Source: Lysobacterales bacterium (GTDB taxonomy: Bacteria > Pseudomonadota > Gammaproteobacteria > Xanthomonadales > Rhodanobacteraceae). From it: a stretch of 64,000 bases of DNA. Shown piece by piece: positions 26,540 through 35,530 of this stretch (position 1 is its first letter; each line of letters opens with the position of its first letter). Below the pieces are notes generated by a model. The model had not been told where the DNA came from, ran no database searches, and saw nothing but the letters and a program-made list of their open reading frames with translations. The translations under genes were made by a program, and so were the position numbers. The stretch is from contig JADKJL010000012.1 of assembly GCA_016721015.1 (NCBI GenBank), positions 62,001-126,000 of the forward strand. Reading direction: 5' to 3'.

Positions 26540-27022
26540 ATGACGGTCGCCGGCAATCAGGCCACGCTCGAACGCCTGCATGCGGCCTTTGCCGTGCGCG
26601 ATGGCAAGACGATGGCCGCGTGCTACCACCCCGACGCACGTTTCCGCGATCCCGTTTTCGATCTGCGTGGCGATGAAATCGGCGCGATGTGGCAGATGCT
26701 GTGCTCGCGCAGCGCCGATCTGCGCATCGAATCGTCGGGCCTCAAGGTGGAAGGTGATTCGGGCCGGGCCGATTGGCAAGCCTGGTATCCGTTTTCGACG
26801 ACCGGCCGCAAGGTACACAACATCATCCACTCGGAGTTTCAATTTTCCGCCGGGTTGATCATCGAGCAGATAGACGCATTTCCGTTCTGGCGATGGTCGC
26901 GGCAGGCACTCGGCCCGGCTGGGCTCCTGCTCGGCTGGACACCCTTGCTGCGAAACAAGGTGCGGGCGACTGCACGGGAAGCACTCCGCCGCTACATGGC
27001 AGCAGCGAACACCGGACACTGA
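26540..27022 (+). CDS. SnoaL-like/NTF2-fold protein
   Basis: A 160-residue protein with the NTF2/SnoaL-like pattern: an N-terminal helix (NQATLERLHAAFAVRDGKTMAACYHPDARFRDPVF) with the aspartates and histidine common in this fold, then strands ending in RKVHNIIHSEFQFSAGLIIEQIDAFPFW. Family members range from isomerases to binding proteins, so no reaction can be named. GGGGA precedes the ATG, which lies six bases after the stop of the decaheme gene, so it belongs to the same transcript. No signal peptide is seen, which would place it in the cytosol, apart from its upstream partners. Confidence 0.8.
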   Translation: MTVAGNQATLERLHAAFAVRDGKTMAACYHPDARFRDPVFDLRGDEIGAMWQMLCSRSADLRIESSGLKVEGDSGRADWQAWYPFSTTGRKVHNIIHSEFQFSAGLIIEQIDAFPFWRWSRQALGPAGLLLGWTPLLRNKVRATAREALRRYMAAANTGH

Positions 27023-27076
27023 CCGGCTGATCCGGCAAAGAAGGTTTGTTCATTCGCTTGTGACTACACTGCAGGG

Positions 27077-28546
27077 ATGTCCGCCCTGCCCTCTGCCTTC
27101 CCGACTTATCAATCGAATGCCTCGATGCGTCTGCTTGCCGAGCAGGCGTTCAGCCGCGCGGCCGGTGCGCCGCTGATTACCGGCAACCGCGTCGACCTGT
27201 TGATCGATGGCCAGGCCAATTTCGATGCCTGGCTCGAAGCGATCCGCTCGGCACGCTCAAGCATCCTGTTCGAGAACTACATCTTCCGCAACGACTCGCT
27301 GACCCTGGGTCTTCGCGATGCCCTGGTCGAACGCGCGAAGGCGGGCGTCAAGGTCATGGTCATTCGCGACTGGCTAGGCTGCCTCGGTCAATCCGCGCGC
27401 AGCCTGTGGCAACCGCTGCTCGCAGCCGGTGGAGAATTGCGCACGTTCAATCCACCCCGGCTTGGCAGTCCGTTCGGCTGGCTTTCGCGCGATCATCGCA
27501 AGCTGCTGGTTGTCGATTCGGCAATCGGCTTCCTCGGCGGCGTTTGCGTCAGCGCCAAGTGGCTGGGCGACGCGAAAAAGGATATCGCCCCATGGCGGGA
27601 TACCGGAGTCGCCGTGCAAGGTCCCGCGGTCAGGGAACTGGCCGCCTCGTTTGTCGACAACTGGGCGCACCTCGGAGCACAACTTCCACCAGGATTCCTG
27701 GATTCCTTCAACGCGATCGAGGTCGCGGGCAGCACCGACCTGCGCGTCGTCGCCACCGTGCCAAGTACCGCTGGACTGTATCGCCTCGATCAATTGATCG
27801 CGGCCATGGCCCGCGAGCGCCTGTGGCTGACCGATGCGTATTTCGTCGGAATTACGCCGTACATCCAGGCATTGTCCGCGGCTGCGCGCGACGGCGTCGA
27901 TGTGCGTCTGCTGGTACCGGGCACGAGTGACATTCCGACCGTCGGCAGCCTGTCACGGTCAGGCTACCGGCCGCTGCTGGAAGCCGGCGTGCGCGTGTTT
28001 GAATGGAATGGCTCGATGCTGCATGCAAAGACGGCGGTTGCCGACGGGCGCTGGGGTCGGGTCGGATCGAGCAATCTGAATATTGCAAGCTGGATGGGAA
28101 ACTGCGAACTCGATATCGCCGTCGAGGATCGCGAGTTTGCGCAACGCATGGAGCAGCAGTACGCAGCGGATCTCGAAAACTCGACCGAGATCGTTCTGGG
28201 TGAACGATGCCGGATACGCCTGCAGCAGCCGCGACATCGCAAACCATTCGCTGGTCAGGGTGGAAGTTCGGGGCGCGCCGCTGCGGGTGCCTTGCGCCTG
28301 GCCAATTCGATGGGCGCGGCAATCACCAACCGTCGTGTGCTGGGTCCCGCCGAGGCCGTTTCGCTGGGCGGTGGCGGCTTGCTGCTCGCGGCGATAGGCA
28401 TCATTGCCGTGATCTGGCCGAAGATCATTGCCTGGCCGCTGGCCGGATTCTCGTTCTGGTTCGCCGCGGTCCTGCTGGCCCGCTATTTCTCGGCACGCCG
28501 TCGCACCCGGCAAGCGGAGAAGCCCGAGAGTCCTGACCCTGATTGA
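27077..28546 (+). CDS. Phospholipase D-like protein, probable cardiolipin synthase
   Basis: A 489-residue protein with two HKD motifs: RDHRKLLVVD near residue 140 and LHAKTAVADGRWGRVGSSNLN near 315. These form one active site for phosphatidyl transfer. The order and spacing fit the ClsA/ClsB cardiolipin synthase branch. Unusually, the membrane segments lie at the C-terminus (LGGGGLLLAAIGIIAVIWPKIIAWPLAGFSFWFAAVLLARYF, residues 435-475) and not at the N-terminus as in ClsA. Whether it makes cardiolipin or acts on another phospholipid cannot be told. It follows the cytochrome cluster after 54 bp but looks functionally separate. Confidence 0.85.
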   Translation: MSALPSAFPTYQSNASMRLLAEQAFSRAAGAPLITGNRVDLLIDGQANFDAWLEAIRSARSSILFENYIFRNDSLTLGLRDALVERAKAGVKVMVIRDWLGCLGQSARSLWQPLLAAGGELRTFNPPRLGSPFGWLSRDHRKLLVVDSAIGFLGGVCVSAKWLGDAKKDIAPWRDTGVAVQGPAVRELAASFVDNWAHLGAQLPPGFLDSFNAIEVAGSTDLRVVATVPSTAGLYRLDQLIAAMARERLWLTDAYFVGITPYIQALSAAARDGVDVRLLVPGTSDIPTVGSLSRSGYRPLLEAGVRVFEWNGSMLHAKTAVADGRWGRVGSSNLNIASWMGNCELDIAVEDREFAQRMEQQYAADLENSTEIVLGERCRIRLQQPRHRKPFAGQGGSSGRAAAGALRLANSMGAAITNRRVLGPAEAVSLGGGGLLLAAIGIIAVIWPKIIAWPLAGFSFWFAAVLLARYFSARRRTRQAEKPESPDPD

Positions 28547-28677
28547 CTCCGAACACCGATGATTTGCAGTCCAGCGTCCGCAGGCAAGCATGACTGGCCG
28601 CGCCAGCGGGTTACAGGCAGACTTGTCTGCCCGACATTGTCGGCACGACGCATTGCAAAGGCTCGACTGATTCAGTC

Positions 28678-30039
28678 ATGAAGCGTGTACCCACTGACGA
28701 AAGCCATGCCGAACGGACGATCCTGACGCCATCGGCATTGAACCGGCTTGCCCACGATCTGCTTGAAGATGCCTTGCCTTCGGTTTGGATCGAGGGCGAA
28801 CTGTCGAACGTCTCGCGGCCGGCTTCGGGGCACTTGTACTTCACCCTCAAGGATGCCGCGGCCCAGGTGCGCTGCGCCATGTTCAAGCCGCGCAGCAGCT
28901 GGCTTGGGTTCAAGCCGATCGACGGCCTGCACGTACTCGCTCGCGCAAGGGTCAGCCTGTACGAGGCGCGCGGTGAATTCCAGCTCATCGTCGAACATCT
29001 TGAGGAAGCCGGCGAAGGCGCCTTGCAACGCGAGTTCGAACGGCTGAAGAAGCAACTGGCCGCCGAGGGCCTGTTTGCGCAAGAACGCAAGCGCCCGATT
29101 CCGACCCTGCCACGCCGCATCGGCATCATCACGTCGGCCACCGGAGCCGCGGTTCGTGACGTGCTGCATGTGTTGGCGCGCCGCTTTCCGATGGTCGAGG
29201 TCGACATCCTGCCGGTGCCGGTGCAAGGCAAGGAGGCCCCTGCCGCGATCATCGCCATGCTCGACGCCGCCGCACGCGCGAACCGCCATGATGTACTCCT
29301 GCTCACCCGCGGCGGCGGCTCGCTGGAGGATCTGTGGGCATTCAATGACGAGGCCCTGGCGCGAGCAATCGTGGGCAGTCCGATTCCGGTCGTCTCAGCA
29401 GTCGGCCACGAAATCGACTTCTCGATCAGCGATTTCGTCGCCGATCTGCGCGCGGCGACGCCTTCGGCTGCGGCCGAGTTGCTGGTGCCTGACAGGGTCG
29501 ATCTGGGCCGCCGCCTCGAACATCAGCGTGGTCGACTTCTGTTGCGCTTGCGCCGTCGTCTCGAAGCCTCGGGCCAACGTGCCGACCATCTGCTCTCTCG
29601 ATTGAACCTGCAACGCCCGACGCTGCGCCTGCAACGCGGACGCGAGCGTCTTGACCAGTTTCACGCCCGCATGATGCGCATGCTGCGCCATGACCGCGAG
29701 CGCCGCAGCGGGCGTCTGGCCCGCGCGCAGGATCGTCTGCAGGCCGCGCATCCGCAGCGCAAGTTGATGGCCGCAACAGATCGTGTCGACACCCTGCGTG
29801 CCCGACTGCGCAATGACTTGCTGCATCGGATCGAACGCCAGCGCTCTCATCTGACCGAGCTGGCCCGAGCGCTGAACGCCGTCAGCCCGTTGGCGACGCT
29901 GGGCCGGGGCTATGCGATCCTGGTCGACCGGCAATCCGGATCGGTCATTCGCAGCGTGGCCGGGGTGAATCGCGAAATGCGCTTGCGCGGCATCCTCGTC
30001 GATGGCGAACTCAACCTGCGCATCGACGACAACAATTGA
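28678..30039 (+). CDS. xseA: Exodeoxyribonuclease VII large subunit
   Basis: A 453-residue subunit of the single-strand-specific nuclease that, with XseB, degrades ssDNA to oligonucleotides during repair. The N-terminal OB fold (VWIEGELSNVSRPASGHLYFTLKDAAAQVRCAMF, residues 35-75) binds DNA. The middle catalytic region has IGIITSATGAAVRDVLHVL and LLTRGGGSLEDLWAFNDEALARAI, and SAVGHEIDFSISDFVADLRAATPSAAAEL follows. The C-terminal arginine-rich coiled coil ends in SPLATLGRGYAIL, as usual. The small subunit gene xseB is not nearby, which is common. Confidence 0.96.
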   Translation: MKRVPTDESHAERTILTPSALNRLAHDLLEDALPSVWIEGELSNVSRPASGHLYFTLKDAAAQVRCAMFKPRSSWLGFKPIDGLHVLARARVSLYEARGEFQLIVEHLEEAGEGALQREFERLKKQLAAEGLFAQERKRPIPTLPRRIGIITSATGAAVRDVLHVLARRFPMVEVDILPVPVQGKEAPAAIIAMLDAAARANRHDVLLLTRGGGSLEDLWAFNDEALARAIVGSPIPVVSAVGHEIDFSISDFVADLRAATPSAAAELLVPDRVDLGRRLEHQRGRLLLRLRRRLEASGQRADHLLSRLNLQRPTLRLQRGRERLDQFHARMMRMLRHDRERRSGRLARAQDRLQAAHPQRKLMAATDRVDTLRARLRNDLLHRIERQRSHLTELARALNAVSPLATLGRGYAILVDRQSGSVIRSVAGVNREMRLRGILVDGELNLRIDDNN

Positions 30040-30224
30040 CCCGCAGCGGATCGGCCACCCACAATCCGGCATCCACCTCGCAGCCCAGGGAACGCCTCCG
30101 CGACAACGGATACCTGAGCATGCACGATCAGCCAGATGGCTCATGCAACACGACTCGGGGTGTTTCCGGTCGGAACCATCGCAAGTAACATCCACCCCTC
30201 ATCATCGAGAATGGAGCACTGCGC

Positions 30225-31865
30225 ATGAAAGCTTCTGATCTGTTCATCAAGGCCCTCGAAAGCGAAGGTGTCGAATACGTTTTCGGCATCCCTGGCGAGG
30301 AAAACCTCGACCTTCTCGAATCCCTGCGCACCTCATCGATCAAGCTGATCCTGACCCGCCACGAGCAGGCGGCCGGTTTCATGGCGGCAACCTATGGCCG
30401 ACTGACCGGCAAGGCGGGCGTCTGTCTGGCCACGCTCGGCCCAGGCGCGACCAATTTCGTCACCTCGGCCGCCTATGCCCAGCTCGGCGGCATGCCGATG
30501 TTCATGATCACCGGCCAGAAACCCGTCAAGGCCTCCAAGCAGGGCCATTTCCAGATTGTCGATGTGGTCGACATGATGAAACCGCTGACCAAATACACGC
30601 GCCAGATCGTATCCGCCGACAACATCCCGGCGCGTGTGCGCGAATCCTTCCGTCGCGCCGAGGAAGAGCGTCCGGGCGCGACCCATCTTGAGCTACCCGA
30701 AGACATCGCCAAGGACGAGACCGATGCCTTCGTGCTCAAGGCCAGTTTCCATCGGCGACCAATCGCCGACGAAAAGGCGATCATGCGTGCGGTCGAGGCG
30801 ATCACCGAATCGAAGCGCCCGATCCTCATGGTGGGTGCCGGGGCCAACCGCAAACTCAGCAGCAAGATGCTGCGCCAGTTTGTCGAGAAATTCGGCATTC
30901 CCTTCTTCACCACCCAGATGGGCAAGGGCGTGCTCGATGAAACGCATCCGTTATGGCTCGGCAACGCCGCCCTGTCCGATGGTGATTTCGTACATCGCGC
31001 CATTGAACATGCCGACTGCATCATCAATGTCGGCCACGACGTCATCGAAAAACCACCCTTCTTCATGCGCCACGGCAAACGCACCGTCATTCATGTCAAT
31101 TACCTGACTGCCGAAGTCGACACGGTCTACTTTCCGCAGATCGAAGTAGTCGGCGACATTGCCAACGCGGTCTGGCGCTTCAACGAGAATCTCGAAAAAC
31201 AGGCACATTGGGATTTTACCTATGACGACAATGTGCGCGGGCATCTCGATGCGCACCTGGTAAAGGGCGCCGATGACGCACGCTTTCCGATCTATCCGGT
31301 GCGCATGGTCGCCGATACGCGCAAGGCGATGCCCGATGACGGCATCCTCTGCCTCGACAACGGCATGTACAAACTCTGGTTTGCCCGCTATTACCGCTGC
31401 AAGCAACCCAACACGATGCTGCTCGACAACGCCCTGGCGACGATGGGCGCCGGTTTGCCCTCGGCGATTGCGGCGAAGATCGTCCATCCCAAGCGCAAGG
31501 TCGTCGCCGTGGTTGGCGATGGCGGCTTCATGATGAACTCGCAGGAAATCGAAACAGCGGTTCGGCTCAAGCTCGATCTGGTCATCCTGCTGCTGCAGGA
31601 CAACGCCTACGGCATGATCAAGTGGAAACAGGCCAACATGAACTTTCCGAATTTCGGCATGGACATGGGCAACCCCGACTTCGTCAAGTATGCCGAAAGC
31701 TACGGCGCCCACGGCCACCGACCCGCTTCCGCCGACGAGTTCGGCCCGATGCTGGCGCGCTGCCTCGATACGCCCGGCGTTCACCTGATCGACTTGCCGA
31801 TCGACTACTCCGACAACGATCGCGTGCTCAATCGCGAGATCCGCGAACTCAGCGCCGAACTCTAG
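30225..31865 (+). CDS. Acetolactate synthase-like TPP enzyme
   Basis: A 546-residue thiamine-diphosphate enzyme of the acetolactate synthase large-subunit family. Residues 1-170 form the pyrimidine-binding domain with the conserved Glu47 (TRHEQAAGFMAATYGRLTGKAGV). The middle domain spans about 190-320. The C-terminal cofactor domain has VVAVVGDGGFMMNSQEIETAVRLKLDLVILLLQDN, the GDG...N signature for Mg-TPP. No ilvN-type regulatory subunit gene is adjacent and the partner gene is an aldehyde dehydrogenase 62 bp downstream. A biosynthetic IlvB role is therefore doubtful; a catabolic 2-oxoacid decarboxylase or ligase making an aldehyde is equally likely. Confidence 0.82.
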   Translation: MKASDLFIKALESEGVEYVFGIPGEENLDLLESLRTSSIKLILTRHEQAAGFMAATYGRLTGKAGVCLATLGPGATNFVTSAAYAQLGGMPMFMITGQKPVKASKQGHFQIVDVVDMMKPLTKYTRQIVSADNIPARVRESFRRAEEERPGATHLELPEDIAKDETDAFVLKASFHRRPIADEKAIMRAVEAITESKRPILMVGAGANRKLSSKMLRQFVEKFGIPFFTTQMGKGVLDETHPLWLGNAALSDGDFVHRAIEHADCIINVGHDVIEKPPFFMRHGKRTVIHVNYLTAEVDTVYFPQIEVVGDIANAVWRFNENLEKQAHWDFTYDDNVRGHLDAHLVKGADDARFPIYPVRMVADTRKAMPDDGILCLDNGMYKLWFARYYRCKQPNTMLLDNALATMGAGLPSAIAAKIVHPKRKVVAVVGDGGFMMNSQEIETAVRLKLDLVILLLQDNAYGMIKWKQANMNFPNFGMDMGNPDFVKYAESYGAHGHRPASADEFGPMLARCLDTPGVHLIDLPIDYSDNDRVLNREIRELSAEL

Positions 31866-31927
31866 ATCATTTCATCAGCCGATCGGATCGGCCGCTCATC
31901 CGCATCCCATCGAAGCAGGAGCGCATC

Positions 31928-33364
31928 ATGCTCAAGCCGGAATATCCCTATTACCTGGCCAACAAGGCCAGCCAGCCCAATTCCGACCTGGAAGTCACCG
32001 ACAAATACACGGGCAAGGTGGCCACTCGGGTTGCGCTCGCCGACGCCAGGGCCATCGATGCCGCCATCGGTGCAGCGGTTGCCGCCACTGAAGCGATGCG
32101 CCAGTTCGCTCCGTACCAGCGCCAGGCCGTCCTCGAGCATTGCGTCATGCGCTTCCGCGAACGCCAGGACGAACTGGCCATGGCCCTGTGCATCGAGGCG
32201 GGCAAGCCGATCCGCGACGCGCGCGGCGAAGTCAGTCGGCTGATCGACACGTTCAAGGTCGCCGCCGAGGAAGCCGTACGCATCAATGGTGAAGTGATCA
32301 ATCTGGAGATTTCCGCACGTGCCAGAGGTTACCGCGGCTTCACCCGACGAGTGCCGATCGGTCCTTGCTCGTTCATTTCGCCGTTCAACTTTCCACTCAA
32401 TCTGGCGGCACACAAGATCGCCCCGGGAATCGCCGCCGGCTGTCCATTCGTGCTCAAGCCCGCCAGTCGTACACCGATCGGTGCCTTGATCATCGGCGAG
32501 GTGCTGGCCGAGACGGATCTGCCCGAAGGTGCATTCTCGATCCTGCCCGCGCATCGTGATGGTGCCGACCTGTTCACCACGGACGAACGCTTCAAGTTGC
32601 TCTCGTTCACCGGCTCACCCGCAGTCGGCTGGGATCTGAAAGCCAAAGCCGGCAAGAAGAAGGTTGTGCTCGAACTGGGTGGCAACGCCGCCTGTGTGGT
32701 CGAGGCTGATCAGCGCGATAGGCTCGACGCAGTCATCGAGCGGGTGATCTTCGGTGCGTTCTACCAGTCAGGACAGAGCTGCATCGGGGTTCAGCGCATC
32801 CTCGTGCATGAGGATATCCACAGTGAGTTCCGCAATCGCTTCGTCGCCGCGACGCGCAAGCTGGTCGCCGGCGATCCGAAGGACGAGAAGACCTTCATTG
32901 GACCGATGATCGACGAAAAAGAAGCCCGTCGTCTTGAGGAATGGATCAATGAATCGGTGCAGGCGGGCGCGACCCTGCTGTGCGGAGGCAAGCGCGACGG
33001 CGCGATGCTCGAAGCCAGCGTGCTCGAAGGTGTTGCCAGCGACCAGAAGATCAATTGCATGGAAGCGTTTGGGCCGGTCGTGACGATTCAATCCTATGCG
33101 GATTTCGACGAAGCCCTGGCAATCGTCGATGACAGCGAATTCGGCTTGCAGGCGGGCATCTTCACCGATGACATCAACAAGGCGATGCGCGCCTGGGATC
33201 GACTCGATGTCGGCGGTGTCGTCATCGGCGACGTACCGAGTTTCCGCGTCGACAACATGCCCTACGGCGGGGTCAAGGATTCAGGGCTTGGCCGCGAAGG
33301 CATCCGCTATGCCATCGAAGACATGACCGAATTGCGCCTGCTGATTGTTCGCGACCACGACTGA
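31928..33364 (+). CDS. Aldehyde dehydrogenase family protein
   Basis: A 478-residue NAD(P)-dependent aldehyde dehydrogenase. The fold signatures are PIGPCSFISPFNFPLNLAAHKIAPGIAAGCPFVLKPASRTP (cofactor groove), SFTGSPAVGW, VVLELGGNAACVV (general-base Glu near residue 249) and FYQSGQSCIGVQRI (nucleophile Cys near 285). The C-terminal EAFGPVVTIQSY and DSGLGREGIRYAIEDMTE are also typical. I start at ATG 31928, although the frame is open far upstream inside the TPP-enzyme gene. The substrate is unknown; pairing with the TPP enzyme suggests that it oxidises that enzyme's aldehyde product. Confidence 0.9.
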   Translation: MLKPEYPYYLANKASQPNSDLEVTDKYTGKVATRVALADARAIDAAIGAAVAATEAMRQFAPYQRQAVLEHCVMRFRERQDELAMALCIEAGKPIRDARGEVSRLIDTFKVAAEEAVRINGEVINLEISARARGYRGFTRRVPIGPCSFISPFNFPLNLAAHKIAPGIAAGCPFVLKPASRTPIGALIIGEVLAETDLPEGAFSILPAHRDGADLFTTDERFKLLSFTGSPAVGWDLKAKAGKKKVVLELGGNAACVVEADQRDRLDAVIERVIFGAFYQSGQSCIGVQRILVHEDIHSEFRNRFVAATRKLVAGDPKDEKTFIGPMIDEKEARRLEEWINESVQAGATLLCGGKRDGAMLEASVLEGVASDQKINCMEAFGPVVTIQSYADFDEALAIVDDSEFGLQAGIFTDDINKAMRAWDRLDVGGVVIGDVPSFRVDNMPYGGVKDSGLGREGIRYAIEDMTELRLLIVRDHD

Positions 33365-33366
33365 AC

Positions 33367-33410
33367 CACGAGCAGGATCCCTGATGACCGCAGGGGACTT
33401 CCGGCTCGTG
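33367..33410. terminator. Nested stem-loop between convergent genes
   Basis: CACGAGC (33367-33373) pairs with GCTCGTG (33404-33410), and an inner CCCTG/CAGGG stem lies between them. It sits in the 55-bp gap between two convergent genes and could stop transcription from both sides, though no T-run is present. Confidence 0.35.
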
Positions 33411-33419
33411 CGATGAGCA

Positions 33420-34673
33420 TCAGCCAAATCGCGCGACATTGAACGGCGCCAGATCGATCGAAGGCTTCTCGCCTGCGAGAACCTCGCTGACCAGCAACCC
33501 GGTTACCGCCGACATCGTCACCCCGAGCATGCCGTGACCCGTGGCCATGCACAGGTTGTCGATGCCGTGGACGCGTCCAAGGATCGGCAGGTCGTCTGGT
33601 GTCATCGGCCTCCAGCCATACCACTCCTCCTGCATTTCCGCGCCTTCGGGTTCATGCAGATAAGTCGATGCCGATCGACGCAGAGCCTGCAGACGCGCCC
33701 GATTGAGGCTGCTGTCGTAACCGGCGAATTCCATCGTGCTGCCAAGCCGAAAGCCCGAGCCCCATGCGGTCACGCAGACACTGTCTTCCTTGAGGGTCAG
33801 CGGCAGGCGCGGGCACAGCCTCGGTCGCGAATAGGTGATCGAGTAGCCCTTGCCCGGCTGGATCGGCAGACGCAGGCCGATCGTCCTCGCCAACGCCGGC
33901 GACCAGGCACCCAGCGCGAAGACGACCTCGTTCGCCGAAAAATCTCCGCGCGTTGTACGCACTGTGGAGATCCGGCCGCGCTCAACCGATATTCCGTCGA
34001 TCCGGGTGTGTTCCTCGATTCGACCACCGCGCTCTCGAACCACGCGCGCCAGCTCGGCCACGAAGCGATCCGGGCGCAACTGGGCATCGGCTGGATTGAA
34101 ATAACCACCAAACACACCGGGCTTGAGGGCAGGCTCCATCGCTTCGATCTGTTCCCCAGCAAGCGCTTCGACCTGAATGCCGACTTCAGCGAGCGTTCGC
34201 GCATACCAGGATGATTCCTCAAGCGTCTTGCGATCCCGGTAGACGTGCAGGGATCCAATCGCCTGATACTCGCAATCAAGCTGCTCGCGCGCGACCAATT
34301 CGGCGATCAGGGCATTGGAGCGCAGCAGGAGCGGCGCCTTGACGGCGGTCGCCGCAGAAAAGTCCTTCCAGTTGCATCGCCGCCGAAACGATTCCAGCCA
34401 GCGCAACAGGGCTGGATCGAAACGCGGCGCGATGCGCAGGGGCGCGTCACGCTTGAGCAGCCAGCGCATGGCCGTGCCGATAACGCCCGGCATCGCCAAA
34501 GGCATCGCATGGCTCGGCGTCAGGGTGCCGCAATTTCCGTGCGAACTGCCGCCGCCCACCTCGCCCTGATCCAGAATGGTGACACTGCGTCCCTGCACGA
34601 GCAGGTGGTAGGCGCATGCCAGACCGATCACACCACCGCCAAGAATCAATACATCTGCTTCGTCTTTGCTCAT
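33420..34673 (-). CDS. FAD-dependent D-amino-acid dehydrogenase-like protein
   Basis: A 417-residue flavoprotein of the DAO/DadA family. The N-terminal dinucleotide fold is DVLILGGGVIGLACAYHLLVQGRSVTILDQGEVGGGSSHGNCG. The C-terminal EEWYGWRPMTPDDLPILGRV and NLCMATGHGMLGVTMSAVTGLLVSEVLAGEKPSIDLAPFNVARF are the substrate and flavin segments typical of DadA and hydroxyproline dehydrogenases. It would oxidise an amino acid to an oxo acid and pass electrons to the quinone pool. The substrate cannot be decided: DadA itself and D-hydroxyproline dehydrogenases look alike here. I start at ATG 34673. No alanine racemase or proline-catabolism genes are adjacent. Confidence 0.82.
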   Translation of the reverse strand: MSKDEADVLILGGGVIGLACAYHLLVQGRSVTILDQGEVGGGSSHGNCGTLTPSHAMPLAMPGVIGTAMRWLLKRDAPLRIAPRFDPALLRWLESFRRRCNWKDFSAATAVKAPLLLRSNALIAELVAREQLDCEYQAIGSLHVYRDRKTLEESSWYARTLAEVGIQVEALAGEQIEAMEPALKPGVFGGYFNPADAQLRPDRFVAELARVVRERGGRIEEHTRIDGISVERGRISTVRTTRGDFSANEVVFALGAWSPALARTIGLRLPIQPGKGYSITYSRPRLCPRLPLTLKEDSVCVTAWGSGFRLGSTMEFAGYDSSLNRARLQALRRSASTYLHEPEGAEMQEEWYGWRPMTPDDLPILGRVHGIDNLCMATGHGMLGVTMSAVTGLLVSEVLAGEKPSIDLAPFNVARFG

Positions 34674-35122
34674 GGCCGGCGATTCTACCCAGTCCTGGCA
34701 CATCGAGGCAGGCCGCCAATACCACCCGGCGGGCTTCCGGGCTCTGCTTCGCGGCGCTGCGAATCGGTCTGGACGATCAGCCAGCCGCCACTTTGCGCCC
34801 CGTGGAACCACGACGGTCTGCAAATCGTCGAGAGCCTGCTTGCGCAAGCAAACGCTCACCCCGACCACCCGCAACCGGCCACCATCACTGAAAATACGGT
34901 TCAGGTAGACATGAGAGCGTCATCGTTTGTCATCAAGTGACGAAACCCGGGCGAAGATTGCAGGATGATTGACCTCGTTCTGGCTGGCGGTCTCGTATCA
35001 GGCCCCAGGAAAGCCCGTTCAGAAAGCCGATCTTCCATCAAATGGGGCCTGGACCCCTCAAAATCGGTTGGCACGGTGCCTGCATGTTCTTCAGCAGTTC
35101 CGAAACCAGGCGGGGGATCCAA
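34674..35122. other. Intergenic stretch between divergent genes
   Basis: 449 bp without a supported gene. An imperfect dyad at 34925-34946 (GTTTGTCA, five bases, TGACGAAAC) and a TTGACC at 34969-34974 without a convincing -10 box are the only features I see. Open frames here are short and have no family character. Confidence 0.4.
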
Positions 35123-35437
35123 ATGAACGCTTCTTCCAATGAAATGCTGCTGGCGCTTCGCTCACCGACTTCCGGATGGCTGGCTGCCGTGATCTGTGCA
35201 CTCGATGAAGCCTTGCTCGACCCCGATTTCAGTGAGCAACACCGCCAGATGCTGCGCAGTCTGCTCGACAACGGACAGGTTCCGGAAAACGTCGCTGCCG
35301 CATCGCATGATCGCCTGCAGAAATTCGAGGAAGCAGTGCAGACCCTGCACGAAGCACTGATTGGCGAAGAGGAATTGCTGTTTGAAGCCCCCGTCGCCGC
35401 AACGCCACGACTCAGGCTCTGCGCAAGCGCTGCATGA
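35123..35437 (+). CDS. Small hypothetical protein
   Basis: A 104-residue acidic, helical protein that I do not recognise (ALDEALLDPDFSEQHRQMLRSLLDNGQVPENVAAASHDRLQKFEEAVQTLHEALIGEEELLFE). ATG 35123 is favoured because GGGGGA lies five bases upstream; the frame is open to 35042. No signal peptide or membrane helix is seen. The balanced codon use and good ribosome site argue that it is real. It precedes an NlpC/P60 lipoprotein gene by about 90 bp. Confidence 0.55.
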   Translation: MNASSNEMLLALRSPTSGWLAAVICALDEALLDPDFSEQHRQMLRSLLDNGQVPENVAAASHDRLQKFEEAVQTLHEALIGEEELLFEAPVAATPRLRLCASAA

Positions 35438-35530
35438 TTTTTCGAAGGCGTCGCCCGTTTCCGAATCCGCGTGCGGCGTCTTATTTTCTACCCGGTTGAC
35501 ACATCGCCCGGCCTGAATCAAGGTCGGGCG

